From: an uncultured Chitinophagaceae bacterium
Lineage (GTDB): Bacteria; Bacteroidota; Bacteroidia; Chitinophagales; Chitinophagaceae
DNA: 44,094 bases
Reading direction: 5' to 3'
NCBI GenBank assembly: GCA_903883945.1
Contig: CAISCV010000228.1
Location: forward strand, 1 to 44,094
Shown one piece after another: positions 17,728 to 26,791 of the stretch (the stretch's first letter is position 1; each line of letters begins with the position of its first letter). The notes under the pieces were generated by a model. The model was not told where the DNA came from. It made no database searches and saw only the letters and a program-made list of their open reading frames with translations. The translations under genes were made by a program, and so were the position numbers.

Positions 17728-17885
17728 TTCGATTAATATAATATAGTTCACAAAAAGTGTGTATTTAAACCCATTTCTGCCTAACGGGATTGTATTATTT
17801 CAGAACATAATGTAATTTTTAGGTTAATTATTTGTGAATTTTCCTTAGTTTTATTCCTTTTATCAAATAGCAATTAAGTTAATAA

Positions 17886-18476
17886 GTGTATCCCATCTCA
17901 AAAGATATCATCGCAAGTATAGAAGGAGGCAATGAGCTATCCTTCCGTACATTCTTTGACTATTACTGGGATCATATTTATTCAGTTGCTTTTGCTTTTA
18001 CTAAGTCAGACGCTCTTTCAGAGGAGATTGTTCAAGAGGTATTTGTGAAAGTATGGTTGAAAAGAACCCAACTCTCTACCGTTACAGATATGGATGCTTG
18101 GTTGTTTATCATCGCTAGAAATCATATACTAAATGTATTGCGTAAGAAATTGAAAGAAGATGCGTTCCTTCAAAATATGGAAGGTTACTTTAGTATTATC
18201 AATGGCTCTCCCGTAGATTTATTATATAAAAAAGAAGCGGAAGCAATAGTAAATAATGCCGTAAATAAACTGCCCCAACAGCAACAGCTCATATATAGCC
18301 TTAGTCGGATTGCAGGACTTTCTCAGGAAGAGATAGCAATAAAACTTAATATTTCTAAGAACACGGTAAAAAGTCACATGAATAAAGCATTGAATGCCAT
18401 TCGGTTGCATTTAGAGTCAAATTCTGTTAGTATTTCCTTCATTTATGCTATATTAACCATATATTCTTCGAAATAA
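17886..18476 (+). CDS. ECF RNA polymerase sigma factor (FecI/RpoE-like)
   Basis: A 196-aa sigma-70 family protein. Region 2 (about 20-90) has SEEIVQEVFVKVW, binding core polymerase and the -10 element. Region 4 (about 130-180) has GLSQEEIAIKLNISKNTVKSHM, a helix-turn-helix for the -35 element. It is the first gene of a sigma / FecR / SusC / SusD series, the usual Bacteroidota layout for an uptake locus that senses its own substrate. The start is a GTG at 17886; no ATG is available before region 2. The C-terminal tail (SVSISFIYAILTIYSSK) is hydrophobic, as often seen in this Bacteroidota sigma group. Confidence 0.93.
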   Translation: MYPISKDIIASIEGGNELSFRTFFDYYWDHIYSVAFAFTKSDALSEEIVQEVFVKVWLKRTQLSTVTDMDAWLFIIARNHILNVLRKKLKEDAFLQNMEGYFSIINGSPVDLLYKKEAEAIVNNAVNKLPQQQQLIYSLSRIAGLSQEEIAIKLNISKNTVKSHMNKALNAIRLHLESNSVSISFIYAILTIYSSK

Positions 18477-18586
18477 TTATTTATTTTCTTCACCACTAAT
18501 ACCTGCTTCCTTTTTTACTGTCTTTAGTAGGGATGGCATATTAATCTATTCTAATGAAGGACTGATAATGGTATCAAAAAACAAAT

Positions 18587-19747
18587 ATGATGGTAGATAA
18601 TCGCTATTTAGAACTGTTGGAAGGTTATACAAACAACACGCTCACCCTGCAAGAGTTGGAAGAGTTGAAAGTATTTTGGAAAACGAATGATACAGAGACC
18701 CTAAATGTTGTTATAGAAAAATCCTTTGACAATCATGCGTTCAACGGGCTATCAGATATTGCAAAAGCCGAGGAAATTTTTAATAGGGTAATGGCCACTG
18801 CAAAACAAGTAGAAAGCTTTGCGGTAAAGAAAAAAAGAGTATGGTTTGCCGCGGCCGCAGTGATTGCTTTTTTTGTAAGTATGGGTGGATTGTATTTGGC
18901 AGTTAGTAGTAAAGCAGCCGCAGATAACGTGGCTACACTTGCACCAAATAAAGACATTCAGCCAGGCAATAATAAAGCGGTTCTTACATTAGCCAACGGA
19001 ACAAAACTGATGTTGAATGATTCTCTTAATGGGATTGTTGCAAAAGAAGGAAGTATTCAATTAGTAAAGAGTGGAGGGGAGTTAAGTTATAGGTCTCTTG
19101 ATAAAGCAACAAACAGTATCAGCTATAATACCATCTGTACGCCGAGAGGGGGTATGTATGAGTTGGTATTGGCAGATGGTACAAAGGTTTGGTTGGATGC
19201 TGCTAGTTCCTTGAAATATCCTGCTTCATTTGTAGGGAATGAACGTAAAGTGGAATTGACTGGAGAAGCTTATTTTGAAGTAGCCCACAATAAGAACATG
19301 CCTTTTAGGGTAATAGCCAATCAAATGACAGTTGAAGTATTGGGTACGCATTTTAATATAAATGCTTACACAGAAGAAGCTGCTGCCAAAACAACACTCA
19401 TAGAAGGGGCTGTTAAAGTATCTGCCAACAATGCTACAGAAATATTGACTCCGGGTAAAATGGCGAGCTATAAAAATGCGTCTATTACCGTCGCTGATGC
19501 CAATATTGAGGAAGAATTAGCCTGGAAGAATGGATATTTTATATTTAATAAGGCAGGCATTGCGACTATTATGAGGCAACTTTCTCGTTGGTATGATGTA
19601 GAGGTTAGCTACGAAGGAACGGTGCCCCAAAATGAATTTGTAGGACAGATCAAAAGAGAGGAGACATTGGTAGGGGCATTGAAAATATTAGAATTAAGTG
19701 GTATGCACTTTAGAATTGAAGGAAGAAAAGTAATAGTGTTGGAATAA
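18587..19747 (+). CDS. FecR-family anti-sigma factor
   Basis: A 386-aa single-pass inner-membrane protein. A cytoplasmic anti-sigma segment (1 to about 84) is followed by a transmembrane helix (about 85-106), the periplasmic FecR domain (about 183-280: PRGGMYELVLADGTKVWLDA, then VELTGEAYFEVAH) and a C-terminal DUF4974-like domain (about 315-386). It should hold the upstream sigma factor inactive until the STN domain of the SusC protein signals substrate binding. The start is the first of two adjacent ATGs. The 110-bp gap to the sigma gene has no terminator. Confidence 0.93.
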   Translation: MMVDNRYLELLEGYTNNTLTLQELEELKVFWKTNDTETLNVVIEKSFDNHAFNGLSDIAKAEEIFNRVMATAKQVESFAVKKKRVWFAAAAVIAFFVSMGGLYLAVSSKAAADNVATLAPNKDIQPGNNKAVLTLANGTKLMLNDSLNGIVAKEGSIQLVKSGGELSYRSLDKATNSISYNTICTPRGGMYELVLADGTKVWLDAASSLKYPASFVGNERKVELTGEAYFEVAHNKNMPFRVIANQMTVEVLGTHFNINAYTEEAAAKTTLIEGAVKVSANNATEILTPGKMASYKNASITVADANIEEELAWKNGYFIFNKAGIATIMRQLSRWYDVEVSYEGTVPQNEFVGQIKREETLVGALKILELSGMHFRIEGRKVIVLE

Positions 19748-19777
19748 GGTTTTTATCATCGTAATAAATAGGTAAGG

Positions 19778-19984
19778 ATGCAATTACTACAACCTTCTTG
19801 GTTTCTTGGGTTGATTATGTGGGGATTAATTATAAATTATACCTGTATCATGTATGTAATGTGTCGTTTAGCATTTGGGAGAAAAAAAATTGGGTTTAAG
19901 AATAATGTCTTATTGTTAATTATTTTTTGGCTGATTCCATTTACTGTATTCGGTTATTTATATAAACTAAGGGCAAAGAGGTAA
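19778..19984 (+). CDS. Small two-helix membrane protein between the anti-sigma and receptor genes
   Basis: 68 aa, with hydrophobic helices at about 8-30 and 45-62 separated by a basic loop (RLAFGRKKIGFKN) and ending in a basic tail (YKLRAKR). By the positive-inside rule, loop and tail charges compete, so topology is unclear. It resembles the small PLDc_N-like membrane proteins of Bacteroidota, but no family can be claimed. The position, 30 bp after the anti-sigma gene and 49 bp before the SusC gene on the same strand, implies co-transcription. A role in the sigma/anti-sigma signal is speculative. Confidence 0.6.
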   Translation: MQLLQPSWFLGLIMWGLIINYTCIMYVMCRLAFGRKKIGFKNNVLLLIIFWLIPFTVFGYLYKLRAKR

Positions 19985-20033
19985 AGGTTTGGAGAATTGA
20001 GTGAAAATAGGCCTTTTTTAATGTGATTTAATT

Positions 20034-23000
20034 ATGCGAATTTTTATTATAGTTTTATTGGTAGTGAGCTTACAGGTATCCGCACGCGCCTTCTCTCAGA
20101 AAATTTCTCTGTCGGTTAAGGATGCACGTATCGAGCGGATATTGGAAGTAATAAAGCAGCAATCTGGCTTCTTATTGTTTTATGATTATGATTTGATTAA
20201 AGAAGTAAAACCATTGACTATCAATATTAAAGATGCTTCTGTTTCTCAATTAATGGATCTGATTGTAAAAGGACAACCTTTTGAGTACACAATTCAAAAC
20301 AATACCATTGTATTAAAGAAGAAACCTTCTTTCTTCGAAACCGTTACAACAAGTTTGTTTAGCGATGAGATTCAAATAAAAGGACATGTTTATAGTGATG
20401 GTGGCGAACCACTACAAGGGGCTTATGTATCGGTAAAAGGAAATAGCAAAAAGATTGCCATCACCAACGCAAATGGAGAATTTACGCTTAGCTTATCCAA
20501 GCAAGAGTCGTTGCAAGGTATCCTTGTATTCTCTTTTGTTGGGTATAATAAATACGAATACAAGGTAAGTGGTCATAAAAGTGTTGATGTAACGCTGGCT
20601 AAAAACATACAATCTCTCGGTGATGTGGTGGTTACCAACAGTTACAGCAAACCTAAAAGAAAAGAAGAGGTTACAGGTAGTATATCCGTGGTAACAGCTA
20701 AAGATTTGCAGGTGGATAGACCTATCGAAAGTTTCGATAAAATGTTGGAAGGTATGGCGGCAGGCGTGCAGGTAGAGACTAATACCGAACTAGGCACCCC
20801 CGTTAAAGTTAATATTCGAGGGCAGAACTCACTTACAAACCTTAATGGTGCAAACATTACGACACTCACTACTTCTTCACAGCCGCTCTATATCATAGAC
20901 GGTGTTCCTGTTATGGAGCAACGCCGTAGTGACGAGCCTTTAGCATTCATTAACAATGAAGAATTACTAAACCCGCTAGCAGGTATAAATCCCTCAGACA
21001 TAGAAAGTATATCTGTTTTAAAGGATGCAGCCGCCGCTTCCATTTATGGGGCTAATGCAAGTAATGGCGTTATCATTATTACCACCAAAAAAGGCAAATC
21101 GGGTAAAACAAAGTTGGACATCGGTTATAGCAACGGTTGGGCGCAAAGCATTAATGGCATAAAATGGTTGAATGGTAAACAATACCATGATTTATTAAGA
21201 GAAGAATACGTGAATGATGGCAAAAGTCCCGCCGATGCGGAACTTTTGGCTGGTTCTAGTACTATGAATACGCCTTGGTTTGAGCTTACAAATCGTTACA
21301 GTACTTTTGATGATGCCGAAATAGAAGTTTCGGGTGGGGGTGAAGCTACACAGTTTAGGTTGTCGGGTTCTTTCTACAATCAACAGGCTATTCAGAAGGG
21401 AAACGATTATCAAAAAATATATCTTCGTGCACGAATAGACCATAAAGTAAATAACCAGTTTTCTTTTGGGCTTAATTTAGCACCTTCTATTACCCACAAG
21501 CATGCAGTAAACATATATGGTGTTGTGCCCATCATACCCAATGTGCCGGTTTATAATGCAGATAGTACATTCTTCTCTTTTGCTAACTTAGGCGTACCCA
21601 ATCCCCTCGCCGTTATCGCACAGAACACCGATTATGCTACAGGTGGATCTTTCAATGCCAATACACACGTTGATTTTACACCCATCAAGAACCTACGCTT
21701 TTCTACTTTGATTGGTATAGATGCATTGCAAAACAAATTAACTTTATTCCAGAGTCCTCAAAATGCAACTGGTGCAAGTAAAGGTGGGTTTGAACAAATT
21801 TTTGATAGAAGCAACTTTAGCTGGATAAGTACTTCACAAGCCAACTGGTCGCCTACGTTTAGGCAAGTGCATAAGTTGGATATAACGGTAGGGTTTGAAG
21901 CAAAAAGTGAGGATACTAAGTTGTTGAGTGGTTCAGGTACAGGGTTTACCTATAGTAAGTTGATAGAACTGAGTACCGCCACCAATCACTTTTCTGCGTC
22001 CTCTAAAGATCTAACCAAATCATATTCAGTTGTAAGCCAGGTGTTGTATAATTATAATAGCAAATACTTCTTTAGTCTTTCAAGCCGACTTGATGCGGCA
22101 AGCATCTTTGGTAAAGATGTAAACTCAACCGTAAACTCTGGGTTCGGGGTTGGATGGTTAATCAACAAAGAAAACCTCTTTCGCCAATACGACTGGTTAG
22201 ATATATTCCGCCTACGGTTTAGTTATGGTCGCACTGGTAACAGCCGCATTGGTAGCTATGCCGCAAGGGGTTTATATAGTTTCGAAACCCAAGGCTACAA
22301 CAATATCGTATCTTCTTATATTTCAACTGCCCCCAATCCATACCTCACTTGGGAAACTGGTTACAAACAAAACATCGGGATAGATATGGGCTTTCTCAAA
22401 CGTTTTAATGTGACGGTAGATATCTATAAAAATACAACAGTAAATGCCATTAATCCCGTAGGAATCCCTTCCGAAAACGGCTTCACCTCCATTTTGGCCA
22501 ATGTGGCCGATTTGAGAAACAAAGGGGTTGATGCAAGTATTTCTGCACAAATATTTACAGGAAAGTTTCGCTGGACAAGTACGCTAAACATTGGGTACAA
22601 CAAAAATATCGTTAGCAAAGTATATAATAAGTCATCTTATTACTCATCTGACCCCTCCATAGCAGCAGTATTAAAGGAAGGAGTAAGTACTTCAGCTGTT
22701 TGGGGCTTTAGGTATGCAGGGGTAGATACTGCAACAGGCTACGAACAATATTATGATCAAAGTGGTAAGGTTGTTTCCTCCAAAAATTTAAATCGGTTGC
22801 CTTCAAATGCCTATTCTTTAGGCGATAGATTGCCTAAAGCACAAGGCGGTTTCATCAATACATTCAGTTATGAAGGTGTCTCCTTAACCGTTAATCTTAT
22901 TTACAACTTCGGTGGATACTTCCTGGCCGATTACAATAACGAAAACAATGGTCGCAACTTATCAAATCGCAACCAGAGTGTAAACTTACTAGACAGATGG

Positions 23001-23321
23001 ACCAAATCGGGAGACATTGCTTCTATCCCAAGGCTTGCCTCTGGCATTTATGGTACAGGCAACCCAATTGTAGCCAACTCTTCTAGGTATGTATATGACA
23101 ATACCTATATCAAACTCAGCAATGTTTCAATTGCTTATGGGGTTCCCAAAAGTATGATGAGAAGGGTAGGAGGAATGACCCTTATGGTGTATGGAAATAT
23201 TACTAACCTTGCCTATTGGTATAAAGAGAAATCACCAGCAGGACGTAATGGTATCAAAGAATATAGGTTCAGTTTCCCAGAGGCACAAACTTTTACTTGG
23301 GGAGTGAAAATAGGAATTTAG
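20034..23321 (+). CDS. SusC/RagA-type TonB-dependent receptor with N-terminal STN domain
   Basis: An outer-membrane transporter of 1095 aa that moves an oligomeric or chelated substrate into the periplasm using TonB. A signal peptide (1 to about 19) is followed by the STN (secretin/TonB N-terminal) signalling domain (about 22-95), which talks to FecR; a carboxypeptidase-like regulatory domain (about 118-190, IKGHVYSDGGEPLQGAYVSV); the TonB plug (about 200-340, with SISVVTAKDLQ and LYIIDGVP); and a long beta-barrel to the end. The STN domain marks it as an inducing receptor controlled by the upstream sigma/anti-sigma pair. The substrate is unknown; no glycoside hydrolase lies nearby. Confidence 0.96.
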   Translation: MRIFIIVLLVVSLQVSARAFSQKISLSVKDARIERILEVIKQQSGFLLFYDYDLIKEVKPLTINIKDASVSQLMDLIVKGQPFEYTIQNNTIVLKKKPSFFETVTTSLFSDEIQIKGHVYSDGGEPLQGAYVSVKGNSKKIAITNANGEFTLSLSKQESLQGILVFSFVGYNKYEYKVSGHKSVDVTLAKNIQSLGDVVVTNSYSKPKRKEEVTGSISVVTAKDLQVDRPIESFDKMLEGMAAGVQVETNTELGTPVKVNIRGQNSLTNLNGANITTLTTSSQPLYIIDGVPVMEQRRSDEPLAFINNEELLNPLAGINPSDIESISVLKDAAAASIYGANASNGVIIITTKKGKSGKTKLDIGYSNGWAQSINGIKWLNGKQYHDLLREEYVNDGKSPADAELLAGSSTMNTPWFELTNRYSTFDDAEIEVSGGGEATQFRLSGSFYNQQAIQKGNDYQKIYLRARIDHKVNNQFSFGLNLAPSITHKHAVNIYGVVPIIPNVPVYNADSTFFSFANLGVPNPLAVIAQNTDYATGGSFNANTHVDFTPIKNLRFSTLIGIDALQNKLTLFQSPQNATGASKGGFEQIFDRSNFSWISTSQANWSPTFRQVHKLDITVGFEAKSEDTKLLSGSGTGFTYSKLIELSTATNHFSASSKDLTKSYSVVSQVLYNYNSKYFFSLSSRLDAASIFGKDVNSTVNSGFGVGWLINKENLFRQYDWLDIFRLRFSYGRTGNSRIGSYAARGLYSFETQGYNNIVSSYISTAPNPYLTWETGYKQNIGIDMGFLKRFNVTVDIYKNTTVNAINPVGIPSENGFTSILANVADLRNKGVDASISAQIFTGKFRWTSTLNIGYNKNIVSKVYNKSSYYSSDPSIAAVLKEGVSTSAVWGFRYAGVDTATGYEQYYDQSGKVVSSKNLNRLPSNAYSLGDRLPKAQGGFINTFSYEGVSLTVNLIYNFGGYFLADYNNENNGRNLSNRNQSVNLLDRWTKSGDIASIPRLASGIYGTGNPIVANSSRYVYDNTYIKLSNVSIAYGVPKSMMRRVGGMTLMVYGNITNLAYWYKEKSPAGRNGIKEYRFSFPEAQTFTWGVKIGI

Positions 23322-23335
23322 AAGGGAAACATTAT

Positions 23336-23400
23336 CCGTTGTACCGGTTACCGCAAACAGCAAACGGTCAACAGTACAACGGTCAAGGGTAAACAAAAGG
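23336..23400. repeat. Intergenic palindrome with CAAACGGTCAACAGT word
   Basis: CCGTTGTAC at 23336-23344 pairs with GTACAACGG at 23374-23382. Within and after the loop ACGGTCAA occurs twice, along with the related CAAACAGCAAACGG. It fills the gap between the SusC and SusD genes. There is no T-run, so readthrough with reduced downstream transcript levels is possible. Confidence 0.6.
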
Positions 23401-23410
23401 AGAAATAACA

Positions 23411-24835
23411 ATGAGACAAAATAAACATATTATCATCTTAAGTTTAATAGCGATAGCACTAAATAGCATGGGCTGCAGGAAATTCTTGGAATCACACTCC
23501 GAGAACAATGTTTCAGTCGCAGAGCTTTTCACAGATTATGAGGGTGCAAGAACCGCAATCATTGGATGCTATAACAAAATGAAAACCTCCGCTTATTATA
23601 CGAAAGACTTTTATGCCTATCCCGAATTAACGGGCGGCAACATAAACTATGCTATCACCAAAGCACCTTCGCTCTATCACAACTACAGTTTTACCAATGT
23701 ATCATTGTCTACCTATAATGACATGTATAATTTTTATACCCAGGCATATTCCGTCATATACAGTGCAAACAATGTTTTAGAAAATGTTGACAATGTTACA
23801 AATGCAAAGGTCACTCAGCTAAACCGTATCAAAGCCGATGCGTATACCATTAGGGCAATGGCGCATTTTGATTTAGTACGTGTATTTGCCCAAGATTATT
23901 CCAATTCGCCTACTGCAAATCATCGTGGTATTGTAATCAAAATAAAAAATACAGATAGTATCGCTTCTTTCAATACATATAGTACGGTAAAACAAGTATA
24001 CGACCAAGTGCTTAGCGACTTAGATACAGCCATTGCTTTGTATGCAGCGAGTGTAGATATTTATCCATCTGGTAGTTCGCAAACTTGGTTAAGTGCCAAT
24101 GCCGCAAATGCGCTAAAGGCAAGGGTATGTTTATATAAAGGAGATTATACGCAAGCGTATAATCTCAGTACCACAATCATTAAAAGTGGAAAGTATCCCT
24201 TGCTGACTACTTCTAATTATGATGCTTCTTGGAGCAAGAAAAATATTAGCTCCGAAAGCATCTTCGAACTAGCTTTTGGTGCGGGTACGGGTGGCGGATA
24301 TGGCGATTATTTCAATTTTACTATTCCTCAAACACTGTATGCACAATTTGCTACCTCCAATGATTTGATAGGGAATGGGGTTTTATTTGATCCTGCCGAT
24401 GTGCGTGGGCATAACTTTCTTTTTAAGGACACAACTATTGCTGGTAGAACCTATTCATTTAGTTCTAAGTATTTTGGTACAGCTGATAGTACCAATAACA
24501 TCAAAGTTATTAGGGCATCTGAGTTGTATTTGATTGCTGCAGAATCAGCTGTGCAATCCGATCCTATAAACGGATTATCAACAGCCGCAACTTACCTAAA
24601 TGCTATCCGCACACGTGCCAACCCCAATGCAACCTACTTTACAGCTGCCTCTAAACAAGCAATGTTAGATGAAATCTTTAATGAACGTCGTAGGGAGTTA
24701 TGTTTCGAAGGGCATTTGTTTTTTGATATAGCTCGAATGCACAGAAATTTGGTAAGGGTAGATTGTAGTAGCAATATCAAAGGTTTCACTTACCCCAATA
24801 CTTTATATGCTTGCCCAATACCAACTTTATATTAA
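23411..24835 (+). CDS. SusD/RagB-family outer-membrane lipoprotein
   Basis: A surface lipoprotein that caps the SusC barrel and binds substrate. The 474-aa chain has a lipoprotein signal with lipobox SMGC (C22). The mature protein starts RKFLESHSENNVS, typical of SusD. The N-terminal region matches the SusD_N style (DYEGARTAIIGCYNKM), and TPR-like helices carry AYTIRAMAHFDLVRVFAQDYS. The C-terminal RagB/SusD signature is LNAIRTRANPNA plus EIFNERRRELCFEGHLFFDIAR. Length is slightly short but complete. The 89-bp gap to the SusC gene is ordinary for the pair. Confidence 0.95.
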   Translation: MRQNKHIIILSLIAIALNSMGCRKFLESHSENNVSVAELFTDYEGARTAIIGCYNKMKTSAYYTKDFYAYPELTGGNINYAITKAPSLYHNYSFTNVSLSTYNDMYNFYTQAYSVIYSANNVLENVDNVTNAKVTQLNRIKADAYTIRAMAHFDLVRVFAQDYSNSPTANHRGIVIKIKNTDSIASFNTYSTVKQVYDQVLSDLDTAIALYAASVDIYPSGSSQTWLSANAANALKARVCLYKGDYTQAYNLSTTIIKSGKYPLLTTSNYDASWSKKNISSESIFELAFGAGTGGGYGDYFNFTIPQTLYAQFATSNDLIGNGVLFDPADVRGHNFLFKDTTIAGRTYSFSSKYFGTADSTNNIKVIRASELYLIAAESAVQSDPINGLSTAATYLNAIRTRANPNATYFTAASKQAMLDEIFNERRRELCFEGHLFFDIARMHRNLVRVDCSSNIKGFTYPNTLYACPIPTLY

Positions 24836-24841
24836 TGAGTA

Positions 24842-25456
24842 ATGATAACAACGATGAGTAAATATTTATGGATGATGATAGCTTTTATTACGTTTCTAGG
24901 ATGTAAGAAAGAATATAATGTGCAGCCCACTTATGCTTCCTTGAAAATAGCAAATGTCTGGGCTCAAACGCAGCCATTTTATTCCCCTCATCCCCAGATT
25001 TATATTGATTCTTTGGGCGTCTGGAAACCGTTTATCAGTTTCTCATTCACTTCAGATGGAGAACCAGATAAAATAGGTTTCCAAAACCCAAATGTAGCTG
25101 GCAAAGGAACAAATGCCCTGTACATAAATACTATGTATAACACCTCTTATTATACGTCTACCTACAAAATAAATACCAGTTCCGATTCTGGCACGTACAA
25201 CGCCATTATACCAAAGTGCTTTCAATTTATACCCAAAAGCAAAGACTCTTCCGATGTAGGCACAGTCGTTGTTTTGCCCCAAACAGTTACGTTAACAAGA
25301 AAAGATAAAACAAAATACCAGATATACATTGCCCCAAGTACACAACCGGGTTCGTACAATACAAAAACGGGGGTATTTGAAATCGAAGTGTTGTTTGATG
25401 AAAGCAATTTCGGAGGACCAAAGGAGGTTAGAAGGAAGTATCGCTTTACTTCTTAG
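24842..25456 (+). CDS. Small lipoprotein of the Sus locus, family unknown
   Basis: 204 aa, with a lipoprotein signal ending FLGC-KKE (C21 from the first ATG, or C17 from the ATG at 24854, which is as good a start). The mature part is beta-rich with many Tyr/Thr/Ser and two Trp, and ends in FDESNFGGPKEVRRKYRF, which looks like the last strands of an Ig-like sandwich. I do not recognise a family. Only 6 bp separate it from the SusD stop, so it is translated with SusD and is probably an accessory surface or periplasmic subunit of the uptake complex, or a partner of the di-heme protein encoded next. Confidence 0.75.
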   Translation: MITTMSKYLWMMIAFITFLGCKKEYNVQPTYASLKIANVWAQTQPFYSPHPQIYIDSLGVWKPFISFSFTSDGEPDKIGFQNPNVAGKGTNALYINTMYNTSYYTSTYKINTSSDSGTYNAIIPKCFQFIPKSKDSSDVGTVVVLPQTVTLTRKDKTKYQIYIAPSTQPGSYNTKTGVFEIEVLFDESNFGGPKEVRRKYRFTS

Positions 25457-25517
25457 TATTTAATTAAAAGTGTTTCGAGGTTAGGTTTAATAGTTATTTA
25501 AAAAAGTTTATAATAAC

Positions 25518-26666
25518 ATGAAGAAAACAAATTTAGTAATCGGTGTAATTGCAATTGCAGGAATCCTCACCTGTCTGTCATTCAAAAGTTACAATGAAGG
25601 CGATGATATTGCCGCATTGCGTGCCATATACAGTAGTGGCGACAGTACCAAGTGGCCGAAGGCAGACATAGACAGTAATACGGTGGGCTTTCAGGAAATT
25701 GGTCGGTTGGGTGCAGTGCCTTATCCCACAGACAATTTGCCAAATGCCGAGAAGGTAAAGTTGGGCAAACTGTTATTCTACGACCCTCGCTTGTCTTTAT
25801 CCAATCAAATTGCTTGTGCCTCTTGTCACGACCCGCAATTGGGTTGGGGCGATGGTAAAAAGCTAGGTTTCGGACACGATAGAAAATTAGGTAAACGCAA
25901 TGTAATGACCCTATTTAATGCGGGCTTCTATCAGAAACTGTTTTGGGATGGAAGAGCAAAGAGTCTCGAAGACCAAGCCCGTTTCCCAGTAGCAGATCAC
26001 GTAGAAATGAATATCGATCCCCACGAAATGGCCGAAAAGATAGAAGCTATTGAAGGGTATAAACCGCTATTTAAAGATGCTTTTGGCAGTGATACCATCA
26101 ATCTGGATAAGATATTAAAAGCAATTGCTACTTTCGAAAGGACTATTGTTAGTAGAAAAAGTAGATTTGATGTTTTTGTAAAAGGAAACAAAGAAGCACT
26201 GTCTGATGATGAAGTGATGGGATTGCATTTGTTCCGTACAAAAGCACGTTGTGTTAACTGCCACAATGGACCATTGTTTAGCGATAACCAGTTTCACAAT
26301 GATGGACAGACATTGTGGGGAACGGCAAATGAAGATTTAGGCCAATACAATGTTACAAAGAACAAAAAGGATATTGGGGCTTTCAAAACCCCTTCACTGC
26401 GTGAGGTGGGTATTACAGGACCATGGTTTCATCATGGCAACTTTACAGAACTAAAAGATATTGTAAGCACGTACAACTTAGGTAATCCTGCAAATATCCC
26501 CAAGAAGTATTTGGGCACACCTAGGGATAGTCTGTTGCCCAAGACATCACCTATTATTCGTAAGTTGAATCTTACCCCGAAAGAACAAGAGCAGATAATA
26601 GCATTTCTGCAAAGTATCACCAACCAGCCCCCACGGGTCAAGATACCAGTAGATTTTCCGATGTAG
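25518..26666 (+). CDS. Di-heme cytochrome c peroxidase / MauG-family protein
   Basis: A periplasmic protein of 382 aa with two c-type heme sites: CASCH (C100-H104) and CVNCH (C245-H249). Other family blocks are LGKLLFYDPRLS (82-93), RNVMTLFNAGF (127-137), FWDGRAKSLEDQA (142-154) and the distal histidine region GPWFHHGNF (about 309-317). The N-terminus is a signal peptide, possibly a lipoprotein signal (LTC, C19). The family includes true H2O2 peroxidases and MauG/MbnH enzymes that oxidise residues of a partner protein; the sequence does not settle which. It lies 61 bp after the Sus lipoprotein gene, so an oxidative step may be part of the locus. Confidence 0.9.
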   Translation: MKKTNLVIGVIAIAGILTCLSFKSYNEGDDIAALRAIYSSGDSTKWPKADIDSNTVGFQEIGRLGAVPYPTDNLPNAEKVKLGKLLFYDPRLSLSNQIACASCHDPQLGWGDGKKLGFGHDRKLGKRNVMTLFNAGFYQKLFWDGRAKSLEDQARFPVADHVEMNIDPHEMAEKIEAIEGYKPLFKDAFGSDTINLDKILKAIATFERTIVSRKSRFDVFVKGNKEALSDDEVMGLHLFRTKARCVNCHNGPLFSDNQFHNDGQTLWGTANEDLGQYNVTKNKKDIGAFKTPSLREVGITGPWFHHGNFTELKDIVSTYNLGNPANIPKKYLGTPRDSLLPKTSPIIRKLNLTPKEQEQIIAFLQSITNQPPRVKIPVDFPM

Positions 26667-26670
26667 GAGT

Positions 26671-26703
26671 GTGAGTGGTGAGTAGTGAGTAGTGAGTAGT
26701 GAA
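26671..26703. repeat. GTGAGTA direct repeat tract
   Basis: Four and a half copies of a GTGAGTA-GT unit begin five bases after the peroxidase stop codon. Unlike the other intergenic elements it has no clear inverted arm here. Confidence 0.7.
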
Positions 26704-26733
26704 TCTATCTAATCAATTAAATCATATTAATCT

Positions 26734-26781
26734 AGGTTCAGACAGTAATAGGTTCATACACTAATAGGTTCAGACAACAAA
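26734..26781. repeat. Three 16-bp direct repeats upstream of a T9SS cargo gene
   Basis: AGGTTCAGACAGTAAT, AGGTTCATACACTAAT and AGGTTCAGACAACAAA start at 26734, 26750 and 26766. They end about 10 bp before the next ATG, so they lie in the untranslated leader or promoter of that gene. Confidence 0.8.
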
Positions 26782-26791
26782 TAAAAAAAAC

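Noticed and set aside
24842-25456. MbnP copper-binding protein next to the di-heme protein
   Set aside because: The gene order is suggestive, but the sequence does not show the MbnP features I know; left as unknown lipoprotein.
17886-26666. Polysaccharide utilisation locus
   Set aside because: SusC/SusD and sigma/FecR are present, but no glycoside hydrolase, polysaccharide lyase or sulfatase is nearby; the substrate could be something other than a glycan.
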